The notes beneath the pieces were generated by a model that had not been told where the DNA came from, did no database searches, and saw nothing but the letters and a program-made list of their open reading frames with translations. DNA of 64,000 bases from Ignavibacteria bacterium UBA2360. Its GTDB lineage: Bacteria > Bacteroidota > Ignavibacteria > Tepidaquicellales > OLB5. Of the stretch, positions 25,078 through 33,687 are shown one piece after another. Both the position numbers and the translations under genes were made by a program. The DNA is taken from assembly GCA_002344125.1 (NCBI GenBank), contig DDTQ01000012.1, positions 397,360-461,359 of the forward strand, given 5' to 3'. The first letter of the stretch is position 1, and the number at the start of each line of letters is the position of its first letter.

Positions 25078-26467
25078 TAAACTTACATTCAATAAATTTA
25101 TCTGAAAGGCTTAATTCATTTATAGTAATTATAGTGTAAGTCTCACTGCTGATTTTAAAGGATTTCCACAATGAGAGTTTTAGGTCAGCATTTAGCAAAA
25201 TTTTACCTTCGAAAACGTTCATGCTAATTTTAGTGAATCTATTATAATTAATTATTGTTGTTTCTTGAACTGGAGCAAAATCATAAAAATCAATATTTCC
25301 ACCATGCACCCTGGCACAATTGAAAATTCTAGAATAAGCTATCCCTCCACCTTGCGCTTCGTTCAAAGGGAACAATTTACCGATAGGTCTCCCTGTCATA
25401 AAATCATACCCATACAACTTCAGCCCAAAATCCCTATAATCAATATCCTTCATCAGTGATTTTTCTGTGATCTGATTCCCATTTACATAACTCAACATCT
25501 TGCCGTTAAAAGTCAGCGCGCACGTTGGATAAAGTGTCGTACCGTCACCGTGATTTGTATCGCTCTGGTAAATGGTATCACCATTGAAAAATATTCCGTC
25601 ACTGTACTCCGCCTCAGGGAAAACAAAACTCCTGTATTTCAGGAACAGCCACTCTAAACGGGGAGCTGTTATAGACTCAGATATTTCAATTGTCTCAACT
25701 TCAAGCGGCTCTTCATCTAAAAGGTCACTCAGAAAAAATATATTGAATACAAATTCAGGCTCGTTCGTAAATTCACTTCCGGGATTCAAGTACATTTCAA
25801 AATTGAATCCCAGCCCCTTTGCAAGTTCCTTAAAGGTCTCCCAGCGGCTGATATTTTCCTGTCCGGTAATGAAATTCCTGTAATCGCCCAGCGCATAACA
25901 CCACTGTATATTGCTGTAAAGCTCACGCAGCCTGCTTAAATAAGATTTTTGCGGCAGGCCCAGCATTACCACTCCCGATGTAAGTCCCGCAAAATGTCGT
26001 ATCATATATTCCTCAAAAGTAAGCTGCTCGCCATTTGCAAAGTTTATTGTGGAATTCGCCGCTGCTTCGCAGCGTTTTGCCCACTCGATCAATATATCTT
26101 TACAGGTTAGTTTTACAAACCAGCGATTCTGCGTATAGGTGTAATCCGCGTGTATTTGTGATTGCTGCGAAATCCCGCTGAAGCTTTGCGCGCCTGTCTT
26201 AAGGATCACCAGGTAATAATAATCACGCTCCTCCCCGAGGAAAAATTCCCTTATATCCTTGCCGCCGGTTGATCTTTCCTTCTGCAGCAGAGAAATATTA
26301 AGGTCAAAATCACCCGCCCTGTATGTACCTAATCCGGCAGGATCCTCTGTTTCAAATCTGAATATAGGCAGCCCGTCGGCGGGTATGTGGGTCAGTTCAA
26401 TTGAATCAACATACTCGCGCTCACTGAAATAATTCGAACCGTGGTATTTTTTAATATAAACCGGCAT
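25067..26467 (-). CDS. Probable tail hub / distal tail protein
   Basis: 466 residues, cytoplasmic, largest tail gene of the module. The N-terminus is beta-rich (IKKYHGSNYFSEREYVDSIELTHIP), followed by mixed segments like phage tail hub proteins (VKLTCKDILIEWAKRCEAA, YALGDYRNF, ISRWETFKELAKGLGFNFEMYLNPG). The last resembles the hub motif where a helical domain precedes a beta domain in gp27-like proteins. It follows the tape-measure-like gene with a one-base stop/start overlap (TAATG), so the two are translationally coupled. Family call is by position and size. Confidence 0.55.
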   Translation of the reverse strand: MPVYIKKYHGSNYFSEREYVDSIELTHIPADGLPIFRFETEDPAGLGTYRAGDFDLNISLLQKERSTGGKDIREFFLGEERDYYYLVILKTGAQSFSGISQQSQIHADYTYTQNRWFVKLTCKDILIEWAKRCEAAANSTINFANGEQLTFEEYMIRHFAGLTSGVVMLGLPQKSYLSRLRELYSNIQWCYALGDYRNFITGQENISRWETFKELAKGLGFNFEMYLNPGSEFTNEPEFVFNIFFLSDLLDEEPLEVETIEISESITAPRLEWLFLKYRSFVFPEAEYSDGIFFNGDTIYQSDTNHGDGTTLYPTCALTFNGKMLSYVNGNQITEKSLMKDIDYRDFGLKLYGYDFMTGRPIGKLFPLNEAQGGGIAYSRIFNCARVHGGNIDFYDFAPVQETTIINYNRFTKISMNVFEGKILLNADLKLSLWKSFKISSETYTIITINELSLSDKFIECKFIKL

Positions 26468-27024
26468 TATAGATCAATCCCTCCCCGCAGACTCCGGGTC
26501 CTCACTTCAACATCAAAAGCGCGCGCAAATGTTACCGGATTTTTTATGATCACCTGGTTTATCATCTGCGGAGCGGCGTGTGCCGCTGAGTTGACCTGTG
26601 TGTTTACTGATTGCATGGAGTTCCCAAATATACTGCCAATTCCCGTGCCGGCGGCTGCGCCTAATGGACCGCCGATCAATCCGCCAATTACACCAAGCAG
26701 TCCGCTGAATATTCCGCCGCCTGATGAACCTCGGGTTATGGAGCCAAGTAACTGCACAATTATCTGCACCGTCTTCGCAAACCCGGAATCCATCAATCCC
26801 ATATTTACAAGCATACTTTTGGTTGTACCAAGCATTATTTCAAAATTCCCCGCAATATCAAATGTTACACCGCGAATGTTTTCATTTACTTCTGGATAGT
26901 TTTCACCCTGCCTGGCAGCAAGTGGCTGTGATGTATTTCGGGTCAGTGGCAGCCTGCTGATCTCACCGATCAGCTTGTTCAATCCGGTTACAAGTTCCGT
27001 TAATTCCTGTGATCTTATGTTCAT
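26467..27024 (-). CDS. Short tape-measure-like tail protein
   Basis: 185 residues. A helical N-terminus (MNIRSQELTELVTGLNKLIGEISRL) leads to a Gly/Ala-rich hydrophobic centre (SSGGGIFSGLLGVIGGLIGG, PLGAAAGTGIGSIFG), typical of tape-measure proteins. Its place right after the G/GT pair and before the hub also fits. At 185 residues it is far shorter than the usual 600-1500, so any tail measured by it would be very short. Gene transfer agents are known to have short tape measures. It is coupled to the hub gene by a one-base overlap. Confidence 0.55.
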   Translation of the reverse strand: MNIRSQELTELVTGLNKLIGEISRLPLTRNTSQPLAARQGENYPEVNENIRGVTFDIAGNFEIMLGTTKSMLVNMGLMDSGFAKTVQIIVQLLGSITRGSSGGGIFSGLLGVIGGLIGGPLGAAAGTGIGSIFGNSMQSVNTQVNSAAHAAPQMINQVIIKNPVTFARAFDVEVRTRSLRGGIDL

Positions 27025-27052
27025 AGTTGTGTTAAGTTTTTTGGTTTGGGAA

Positions 27053-27316
27053 TTATTGTTCCCTCAGCTTCATAAAATACTGCATCTTTGCCTGCTCAAG
27101 CTCTTCGAATTTTATCATTTCCCAGAAATCAATTTCTTTCATTGCGGCCGCTTCGCCGGGCTTAAGCCCGTAATATTTTGCCAGTGACCATTGCATGTAT
27201 TTGTATACAAGCCGTTCCGGTATTTCATACTTTTCGGGCAAAGGTATATAAGCGCTTCCGGTGAAGCCGAAACTCCCCCTGAGATCTTCTAATGCCCGCT
27301 GAGAGCCGGCATAAGC
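27053..27316 (-). CDS. Tail assembly chaperone T-part, reached by -1 frameshift
   Basis: This frame has no convincing start of its own: its first usable codon is a TTG at 27241 without a ribosome site, but it is open upstream through 27316 up to a run of nine T (minus strand, 27325-27317) in the end of the preceding gene. A -1 slip there joins the 170-residue upstream protein to this frame, giving about 88 extra residues that begin AYAGSQRALEDLRGS and end KMQYFMKLREQ. This matches the gpG/gpGT arrangement of siphovirus tails just before the tape measure. Confidence 0.65.
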   Translation of the reverse strand, partial: AYAGSQRALEDLRGSFGFTGSAYIPLPEKYEIPERLVYKYMQWSLAKYYGLKPGEAAAMKEIDFWEMIKFEELEQAKMQYFMKLREQ

Positions 27317-27801
27317 AAAAAAAAATCTGCTATGATTCGCTTAATGAACTCAAGTGAGCTGGGATCCTTAAGATCACTCTCTATGATGATCACTTTTCCG
27401 GTGCTTGAATCATTTACAAGTATTTCACTCAGCAGCTTCGCCATAAATGAAGCGTCAGTGATTATCTCATACAGCGCAAGCGCTTGCATATCATTTATGT
27501 ACTGCCTTATAGTTATCAATTCCGTGGAATTCAACTTTTCCTCCGCGCTCTTTAGCTTTCCCGAAAGCCTGCTGTAAACTTCAGAGTTTTCGCTGTCTTG
27601 TTCCGTTATTTCATCCAGCGCCTTTTTTAGAAGTAACACTTCATTTTCCGCTTCATCCAGTTTCGTTGTATCTAGAGTGCTGGTATATTTATAATGCAGC
27701 TCCCTGTATTTAGTTAAAAGGGGAGTTGCCCTGTGAAGCAGGTCAAGATCAAGCTCCCTCAGTCTGTACTTCTTTCCGTTAAATTCAAATATATTTTCCA
27801 T
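27289..27801 (-). CDS. Tail assembly chaperone G-part
   Basis: 170 residues in the normal frame, highly helical and charged (YKYTSTLDTTKLDEAENEVL, SRLSGKLKSAEEKLNSTEL). It lies after the tail-tube gene and before the tape-measure-like gene, the fixed place of the lambda G/GT-type chaperones. The nine-T run near its end (27317-27325) is the probable slip site; without slipping, translation ends nine codons later. Its N-terminus, FEFNGKKYRLRELDLDLL, is like domains found in tail chaperones binding the tape measure. Confidence 0.65.
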   Translation of the reverse strand: MENIFEFNGKKYRLRELDLDLLHRATPLLTKYRELHYKYTSTLDTTKLDEAENEVLLLKKALDEITEQDSENSEVYSRLSGKLKSAEEKLNSTELITIRQYINDMQALALYEIITDASFMAKLLSEILVNDSSTGKVIIIESDLKDPSSLEFIKRIIADFFLLMPALSGH

Positions 27802-27920
27802 TTATTTGTTTTTTTCAATTACTAGTTGTTAATATCTTGTCTTTAATCCTCGATTAAAGATCAGCAATCCGAAATCATGAAACCTGCATCCTGTCAACCT
27901 GCCACCTGTAACCTCAGCAC

Positions 27921-28478
27921 TTACACCTCCGTCTCCATTATCACATGCTCACGCTCCGCAGGTATGGTAACTGGACCCGCTGCCCTGATATTCACACCCA
28001 GCGCGGCTTCAATCGCGGAAATGTTCGCGCCTGATATCACTACAGGTTGTGACTGCACGATCGAAACTGATTCATATTTCATCGCTTTTGTTCCGCCTGG
28101 AGTTTTAAAGCTCATTTGTGGAGTCACATCCGCAATCTTAAATACCTCCTGGTGTTTGCCGCCTTTTATACCCTGGTACTTTATCTCAAGGTGCAGCTTG
28201 CCCCTTGTGCCGAAGGCAAGGTAATCAGCCAGCAGCTTTGAGCTTTCCATAAGCACGCCCGTTGTTTTGCCTTCGTACTCTTCATCCTGGCCGTAAGTTC
28301 TGCCGTCTTCCGCTTTGAATTTTTCGGTCTTGGTCTCAATATCCACCCCCGACTCTAATATCAGTCCGCAGTTCAGCGCGTTTACACCGTTTGTAATGCT
28401 TCCCGGTAATCCAAGCTCGTCGTCAAGCTCAACTATCACCAGCTGGTTACCGCCTTTATCTCTTAATGCTCTTGCCAT
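27921..28478 (-). CDS. Probable major tail tube protein
   Basis: 185 residues beginning MARALRDKGGNQLVIVELDDE. It is beta-rich, with a central charged loop (KTEKFKAEDGRTYGQDEEYEG) and a clear tube-like strand pair (GTRGKLHLEIKYQGIKGGKHQEVFKIADV). Its position between the tail terminator and the chaperone pair is diagnostic of the tail tube in siphovirus-type modules. No family name is recognised from sequence alone. Confidence 0.6.
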   Translation of the reverse strand: MARALRDKGGNQLVIVELDDELGLPGSITNGVNALNCGLILESGVDIETKTEKFKAEDGRTYGQDEEYEGKTTGVLMESSKLLADYLAFGTRGKLHLEIKYQGIKGGKHQEVFKIADVTPQMSFKTPGGTKAMKYESVSIVQSQPVVISGANISAIEAALGVNIRAAGPVTIPAEREHVIMETEV

Positions 28479-28581
28479 AATTTTTTATAGTTTATAATTT
28501 ATTGTTTATAGTTTTCAGTTTTATAATTAATTGCTCACAAGAAAATTACGAAGTAATTTTCGAAGTCCCGCCATGGCGGGA

Positions 28582-29046
28582 TTACTCATTACTCATACTG
28601 AAAATCTGCAGCTCAAACCCCACCACTGGAAAAATATACTCACCGCCCTTGTATGCTTTATCTATTTGGCTGATATTGATGCCGCATATGTTTGCGATCG
28701 TTATTCCGTTGGAAACATACTCCAGCCCTGATTCAGTATTATAATTCAGTATATTACAGAACCTGAATAGCTTGTCATCTATCAGCTTTTTGTAAATTTC
28801 AGTTGATCTTTTATACAGCCTGAAATGAAATTCAAGTTTTACATTTACTGAGATCTCGCCTGCTTCATCATCGCCAAACGCAACTTCACTCAACTTTATG
28901 AAATATGAATTATCCCTTAAGTTCGCAGGCAGCATATCCGGCTCAAAATTTACATTAACCGGTTTTAATTTTTCCTGTTCGGGCAGAGTGTCATTCATCA
29001 AAGTGATTTTCTCACTAATCCAATCGCAAATTACTTTATAAAGCAT
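28582..29046 (-). CDS. Probable tail terminator / completion protein
   Basis: 154 residues starting MLYKVICDWISEKI. An N-terminal helix, then beta strands (YFIKLSEVAFGDDEAGEISVNVKLEFHFRL), a helix (STEIYKKLIDDKLFRFCNIL) and a final strand (EYIFPVVGFELQIFSM); this alpha/beta layout resembles lambda gpU-like terminators. It follows the adaptor gene by 6 nt and precedes the tail tube, again the expected place. Confidence 0.55.
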   Translation of the reverse strand: MLYKVICDWISEKITLMNDTLPEQEKLKPVNVNFEPDMLPANLRDNSYFIKLSEVAFGDDEAGEISVNVKLEFHFRLYKRSTEIYKKLIDDKLFRFCNILNYNTESGLEYVSNGITIANICGINISQIDKAYKGGEYIFPVVGFELQIFSMSNE

Positions 29047-29052
29047 AGTCGT

Positions 29053-29742
29053 CTATTTTAGTATTCTGATGTTTGTTGTTGTATTGTATTCACTTCTGCT
29101 CACATGTCCATCGCCATCATCATCTTCCCAGATTTTAATCTTGTTCAGCAGCAATTCGTATTCACTCCTGAAATATTTCATCTTCAGGTGATACTGATCA
29201 TTTTCTTCCGTGAAGCGGTCAAGCAGAATTAGCTCGAGCCATTTATACATTACAAGCCGCTCAATGCCGGTATCGCACAGGAACGCTTCGTAATCAATTG
29301 CGCCGCCTGTGATGGTTACCCTGAGTCTGTAGTATAAGTATGAACCCTTAAGCAGGAATGTTACAATTCCAATGGCTTCAGCCTTGCGTGTTTCAAGCTC
29401 ATACCAGCTGCTTTTATCATTGCTGCCTTCCAAAATAAAAGTTTTAAGTCCGCCCGCTGTGAAAACTTTCACATCAAGCACGTAACGCAGCCTTGCTGCT
29501 TCATCTTCGCCTGTGGGAGCGGTTTGGTGATCTGTCGTTTCGGTAACTCCCGCGTGACGAAGGTACAGCCTTGGCATGATCTCTGCGGGTTTGAACCCGC
29601 GGCTTATAAGCTCAGTTCGCACTTCGCTTAAAGCCTGCAGTTTCTGCATGGAATAATCTTCCTCTTCACTCCACAAAAACCTGTGCAGCTCCGGTATGCA
29701 GCTTTTTAATTCCGTTTCTGTTAAATATTCTTCTAGTGGCAT
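29053..29742 (-). CDS. Probable head-tail adaptor with an EF-hand-like loop
   Basis: 229 residues. The first part (LTETELKSCIPELHRFLWSEEEDYS) and the segment ERLVMYKWLELILLDRFTEEND are like head-tail connector proteins. The middle is a beta sandwich (VLDVKVFTAGGLKTFILEGS) that looks like a carbohydrate-binding or F5/8-type domain. Near the end is DDDGDGHVSRSE (about 209-220), which fits the 12-residue EF-hand calcium loop exactly (D1, D3, D5, G6, E12). Calcium binding in a connector would be unusual. Family assignment is by position. Confidence 0.5.
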   Translation of the reverse strand: MPLEEYLTETELKSCIPELHRFLWSEEEDYSMQKLQALSEVRTELISRGFKPAEIMPRLYLRHAGVTETTDHQTAPTGEDEAARLRYVLDVKVFTAGGLKTFILEGSNDKSSWYELETRKAEAIGIVTFLLKGSYLYYRLRVTITGGAIDYEAFLCDTGIERLVMYKWLELILLDRFTEENDQYHLKMKYFRSEYELLLNKIKIWEDDDGDGHVSRSEYNTTTNIRILK

Positions 29743-29792
29743 AGTTTGTAAGTGTTAATTTGTTTTTTTATGCTTGCGGAAAAACTGTTTTT

Positions 29793-30158
29793 TTACCTGT
29801 TCTTCTTTTCGCTTTGTTTTGTATTCTTCCCGAAAAACTTCTTTCTGAAATCAGCTATCTGTTTTTCATTCATCAGAATTACTCCCGCTGAAACCAGCTG
29901 GAAAAGCTGCGTATCACTCAGGTTCTCGAATTTGCCTGATGCCGTCTTCTCACCATTGATAAGCACGAATCCCTCTTCTTTTATTAGCCTGATCTTCTCA
30001 TTGCGGCTGTTGAATCCTTCACCGAATAAATGTGATACCACCATAATGTTATCACCTTCAATAACCGCGCTGTAACCCATTGGTGAATTCAGTATAGAAG
30101 GATTGATATCATATATTTCGTTTTTACCCGGGGATTCATTTATGTTTGTATTACTCAT
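29793..30158 (-). CDS. Unknown small protein next to the capsid gene
   Basis: 121 residues. It has strands in the middle (YSAVIEGDNIMVVSHLFG, EGFVLINGEKTASGKFE) and a lysine-rich tail (FRKKFFGKNTKQSEKKNR). Lying directly after the capsid gene in transcription order, it may be a head decoration or head-completion protein. The C-terminal Lys/Arg cluster could bind DNA. No family recognised. Confidence 0.5.
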   Translation of the reverse strand: MSNTNINESPGKNEIYDINPSILNSPMGYSAVIEGDNIMVVSHLFGEGFNSRNEKIRLIKEEGFVLINGEKTASGKFENLSDTQLFQLVSAGVILMNEKQIADFRKKFFGKNTKQSEKKNR

Positions 30159-30498
30159 TATATCTTTCTTTGATGTTGTTTAATATTTACCTCTCCCTGC
30201 CCGTTTTTATTGAGCAGGGGAGGAATTTAAAGTAAGGGTGAAAATTCTTTTGCTGATATGTTCACTTTGCTGTGATCTTGATTACTCTTCCCCCCCTTTC
30301 CCTCCTGCTAGGAGTAGGGCAGAAGGTGAGGTCAGCTTTTATTCAGATTACTTTGCCACCCTCTCCCTTGACTGCCTAAGCAGTTTTTTTTGGAGATGGC
30401 CAGGGGTCAAACCAATCATTGACCCCAACTCGATAATCTTGAATATTTTGCCCCCCTCTCCTGCTAGGAGAGGGGTAGGGGGTGAGGTTTATCACCTT
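30159..30498. repeat. Cluster of four modular palindromic repeats between two particle genes
   Basis: Units at about 30189-30228, 30289-30332, 30358-30412 and 30448-30489. All share CTCTCC...GGAGAGGGG-type arms and a GGGGTGAGGT-like tail but differ in the inner hairpin (CCTGCTAGG in two, GACTGCCTAAGCAGT in one). Apparent reading frames here are artefacts of the repeats. Four copies between capsid and head genes show the module has been a repeat target. Confidence 0.65.
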
Positions 30499-31512
30499 TT
30501 ACTCAGTTTTCAGTTCAGCTACCCTTATGAGTTTATCGGGTGCCACCTTTGACCAGTTACTTCCTGTTGCAAGCTGCGCTAAGGTCGGATTCTCAGGCGC
30601 GGCATCCGCCCAGGCTACGCCCGGGGTATGCACCATACATGATACCCTGGTAATTATTTCATCTGTTCCCCCCGCCTGCTTCGCGTCGCGGGTCAGCTCA
30701 AGATAAATTCCGCCGGTCTTTACAACATTGCGGTTTGTCATCGCGCTGCCGGGTCTGTTGCGAAGCTTGTACACCATTGAACCTCTTCCGCCGAGGAAAG
30801 TTGAATACACTCCCGCTGTTGCTGTAAGGTCATCATCAGCGTAGGGCATCAACCCGAGTATCTGGCCCGGATTGCCCGTTACGAATGTATTGTTGCCAAC
30901 CGGACCCGCCGGGAAGGTTATTAGATTATTTGTCACCGCATCCCCGTGTACTTTTGAGTGCATCAATATAAGGCTGAGCATTCTGTGCCAGTCGCCCAGC
31001 TTGTATTTTGCCGCCAGTACTCCCGCGTTTGAAATTGTATCACCTGAATATGTGTTGCCTGTTGAGTGGCTTGATGCAAGTGCGGTGGCAAAATTGCCTT
31101 TTAGAATATTGATCGCCCTTTTCTGCAGCGCGTACGCCCAGTATTCACCGATGTGAACCGCAATTTCTTCGATCATATCGTTACCTCTGCCTGCAACCGT
31201 GTTCACAAGCTCCTGCGCGCCCCAGCCCTTTTCAAGTTCCATCCATGAAAACCGGTCCTTGTATGCTGAAAGCTTGTTTATCGGAGTTGTTGAAGATGTT
31301 GTTATCTGGTCGGGATCGCTGGTATCCGTGTTCCATTGAGGCAGATTGCCGAATGTTCCTGTCTGGTTGGGATCAACAACCTCATCAGGCGCCTCAGTCA
31401 TAAAACCTGATCCGAAAAAACTTAATGCCTTGGTAAATGTTCCGCGCAGTGTGGCTTTAAAGGTCTCACTCTGGAATTTACCCGCTAGATCATCCAATGT
31501 TAATGATGCCAT
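30499..31512 (-). CDS. Major capsid protein
   Basis: 337 residues starting MASLTLDDLAGKFQSETF. It shows the layout of the coat family found in many Bacteroidota phages: an N-terminal arm, a helix with DRFSWMELEKGWGAQELVNTVAG, then ALQKRAINILKGNFA, MHSKVHGDAVTNN, and a C-terminal beta region (YLELTRDAKQAGGTDEIITRVSCMVHTPGVAW). HK97-type fold likely. It follows the scaffold gene, as expected. No N-terminal protease-cleavage partner gene was found, so a separate scaffold probably directs assembly. Confidence 0.75.
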   Translation of the reverse strand: MASLTLDDLAGKFQSETFKATLRGTFTKALSFFGSGFMTEAPDEVVDPNQTGTFGNLPQWNTDTSDPDQITTSSTTPINKLSAYKDRFSWMELEKGWGAQELVNTVAGRGNDMIEEIAVHIGEYWAYALQKRAINILKGNFATALASSHSTGNTYSGDTISNAGVLAAKYKLGDWHRMLSLILMHSKVHGDAVTNNLITFPAGPVGNNTFVTGNPGQILGLMPYADDDLTATAGVYSTFLGGRGSMVYKLRNRPGSAMTNRNVVKTGGIYLELTRDAKQAGGTDEIITRVSCMVHTPGVAWADAAPENPTLAQLATGSNWSKVAPDKLIRVAELKTE

Positions 31513-31646
31513 AAGATTACTTTCTGTTTTTAGTTTGTAAAAGTGTTAGTTAGTATGGTGAAATATTCAAATAGTGAAATATTGAAATAGTGAAATTGTT
31601 TAGTGTAAGATAATTAATCAACTTCTAATTGTTCATTGATCATTGT

Positions 31647-32165
31647 TCATTGTTCATTGTTAAACCCAAATTTCTCTCTATACAACTTCCGCCAGAGTTC
31701 CGGCCTTTTTTTGCGGAGCTCCTCCTTTTCATTGTAGCTAAGCTCATCCCATTTACTGTTGAAGTTATCTCCTGTGCCTGTTCCCGGCCGGTTGGAATCA
31801 CTCCCCGCAGGCGGCTTTGCCGCGTTGAGCTTAACATATTCCTTCAGCCCTTCTATGGTGGGTATCAGCTCCGCGATCTTCTTATGTTCTTCCGGCAGCT
31901 GTTCGTAGAATTGCTGCTTAACATTTCCTTCAAGGTCTGCGAATCTTTGAGCAAGCTCTTCCTTTTCACCGGTCAACGCGTTTACACTACCTTCAAGCTC
32001 CTTTATCCTGCCTTCTGACTTCCCCGAACTTTCTTTAAGTTTCATAAATTCGTTTGAGTCATTTACAAGCTTTTCATGCTCCGCTTTTGTTATGGTGATG
32101 TCCTCTTCCGGAGTTGAACCGCCTCCGCCTTGAGAACTATCACCACTGTTAAATGTTATTTCCAT
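31647..32165 (-). CDS. Scaffolding protein
   Basis: 172 residues with a low-complexity Gly/Ser start (GDSSQGGGGSTPEED), a long coiled coil (ITKAEHEKLVNDSNEF through LTGEKEELAQRFADLEGNVK, about 25-90), a Pro/Gly linker (KPPAGSDSNRPGTGTGDN) and a basic C-terminal helix (SYNEKEELRKKRPELWRKLYR). Coiled coil plus basic C-terminus and the position between portal and capsid are typical of phage scaffolds, which bind the capsid protein via the basic helix and leave the head before packaging. Confidence 0.7.
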   Translation of the reverse strand: MEITFNSGDSSQGGGGSTPEEDITITKAEHEKLVNDSNEFMKLKESSGKSEGRIKELEGSVNALTGEKEELAQRFADLEGNVKQQFYEQLPEEHKKIAELIPTIEGLKEYVKLNAAKPPAGSDSNRPGTGTGDNFNSKWDELSYNEKEELRKKRPELWRKLYREKFGFNNEQ

Positions 32166-32216
32166 GGTTATTTATTAGTGTTATTAAGATTATTTTCTAT
32201 TTAATTATCAGTTTCG

Positions 32217-32264
32217 ACTCCCGCTTACTAAGGGGGGATCTTGCTTTAGCAGGGAGGGGGTCTT
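32217..32264. repeat. Modular palindromic repeat
   Basis: CTTACTAAGGGGGGATC, a small TTGC-TTTA-GCAG hairpin, then GGAGGGGGTC. Same tail as the copies at 17.6 and 38.7 kb. Lies between scaffold and portal genes. Confidence 0.5.
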
Positions 32265-32302
32265 ATTTAATTTTATTTTTAAGTTTGTTCATAATTCTGC
32301 AT

Positions 32303-33667
32303 TCATGCCTCTGCATTGCTCCGCTCTTTCCTTACCCTGATTATCTCCTTCGCTTCATCTTCGCTTACTTCAAGTTCTTCCGCGGCAATATCGATCGTAT
32401 CTTTGTAGCCGAAATTTATTGCCATATCGTACCGCTTCCGTTTATCGTCAATTGTCTCAAACATATCAGCTTCTGTAAATCTCACATCAAACTTTCCATC
32501 CGCAGGCAAAGCCTGCTTTGGATTGTAGCAATTCCACACCATCGTTATAACTCTTAGAAGCTCAGCCATAAAATGGTGCAGCGTTGTTTTATATTCTTCC
32601 CTGCGTTCAAATAGTTCAAGTTCATCTATCTTCTTAGCCGCTCCTGATTCAGCTGTTACTTCTGTGCTTGCGGAATTCCCACCGATAGCTTCGCTGCTGA
32701 GTACCAGTTTATTATGCCAGTCAATGTTATCTCTCACCGCGCCGTAATCAGCATTGGAAATTATGCTTTCTATTTTCGGTTCCTTATCATCATCCTTTAC
32801 ATTATTTATCTGCTTAAAATCTCCTGCTTTGAATGATTCACCCGCAGTGAAATTGGTATTAATTCCAAGGTAGATCTGGTGCAGCGTCTTAAGTTCCGTT
32901 TCATTCAGATCGGTAAGCCTGATATCCAGGTTTTTCTGATGAAGGAAAATATTCCAGTTAGGCTCACCAAAATAATCTTCACCTTCCTCTATCCTCAGCG
33001 CTGCAAAGGGAAGCGAGCTGCTTTTGCTTGCCGGGTTGTAATATGGATTCACCATCTCACTGTTGTTTTCAGGGGGAATTATTGCATCACCCTTAACAAG
33101 GTAGTGTCCCGTTTCGCTCCAAACCGACCAGTATATCTCACCGGCTTTATCAGCCTTGCGTACCGCAATTACCGATTTCTCCAGGTAGTCACCTCCTGTT
33201 TCAACTGTGTAATTGTTGGGTGTAACTATATCTATCCTTATCCGCTGCATCTCATGATCCCATATTACATTCGCTTCAACAGTATTAAAGTAAACAGCCT
33301 TTCGGAACGCCTCTTTAATTTTCTGTACAAACCTGCATTCGGTCAATAGTTCGGTTAACAAATCCTGCTGACTTTTCTCAGCCTCAACATGCTTAATTAC
33401 CGGATCTTTCGTAAATATTCCGCTCGTTATCCTGTTAATTATTTTTTTGATTATGTTTATATGCCTGAACCTGAGATCCTTAAGAGTTTCTTCTGAAAAT
33501 GGGTTGTTCAAAGTCGCTTCGCGAAGGTATGAGCAAATAGTTTCATAATCGTTGTTATAAAAGGCTGCGAATTCTTCGTGAATTGCCAATCTGTGGATTT
33601 CACTTTTCTTTAAAGCTGTGGTGAATGCTTTGTTAAGTTCACTGAAAATATTTCCTGTTAAGAGCAT
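32303..33667 (-). CDS. Portal protein
   Basis: 454 residues, of a length and layout like SPP1 gp6-type portals. The N-terminal wing domain includes NPFSEETLKDLRFRHINIIKKI and RITSGIFTKDPVIKHVE. The stem/clip region runs to VEANVIWDHEMQRIRIDIVTPNNY. The helical part includes KIDELELFERREEYKTTLHHFM and a C-terminal helix (AAEELEVSEDEAKEIIRVRKER). The portal forms the dodecameric DNA gateway and drives packaging with the terminase. It follows the large terminase gene by 20 bp. Confidence 0.8.
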   Translation of the reverse strand: MLLTGNIFSELNKAFTTALKKSEIHRLAIHEEFAAFYNNDYETICSYLREATLNNPFSEETLKDLRFRHINIIKKIINRITSGIFTKDPVIKHVEAEKSQQDLLTELLTECRFVQKIKEAFRKAVYFNTVEANVIWDHEMQRIRIDIVTPNNYTVETGGDYLEKSVIAVRKADKAGEIYWSVWSETGHYLVKGDAIIPPENNSEMVNPYYNPASKSSSLPFAALRIEEGEDYFGEPNWNIFLHQKNLDIRLTDLNETELKTLHQIYLGINTNFTAGESFKAGDFKQINNVKDDDKEPKIESIISNADYGAVRDNIDWHNKLVLSSEAIGGNSASTEVTAESGAAKKIDELELFERREEYKTTLHHFMAELLRVITMVWNCYNPKQALPADGKFDVRFTEADMFETIDDKRKRYDMAINFGYKDTIDIAAEELEVSEDEAKEIIRVRKERSNAEA

Positions 33668-33687
33668 AGTTGGTTATATTAATGTTA

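Noticed and set aside
30238..30552. 104-residue plus-strand frame across the repeat cluster
   Set aside because: Composed of repeat sequence and antisense to the capsid gene end.
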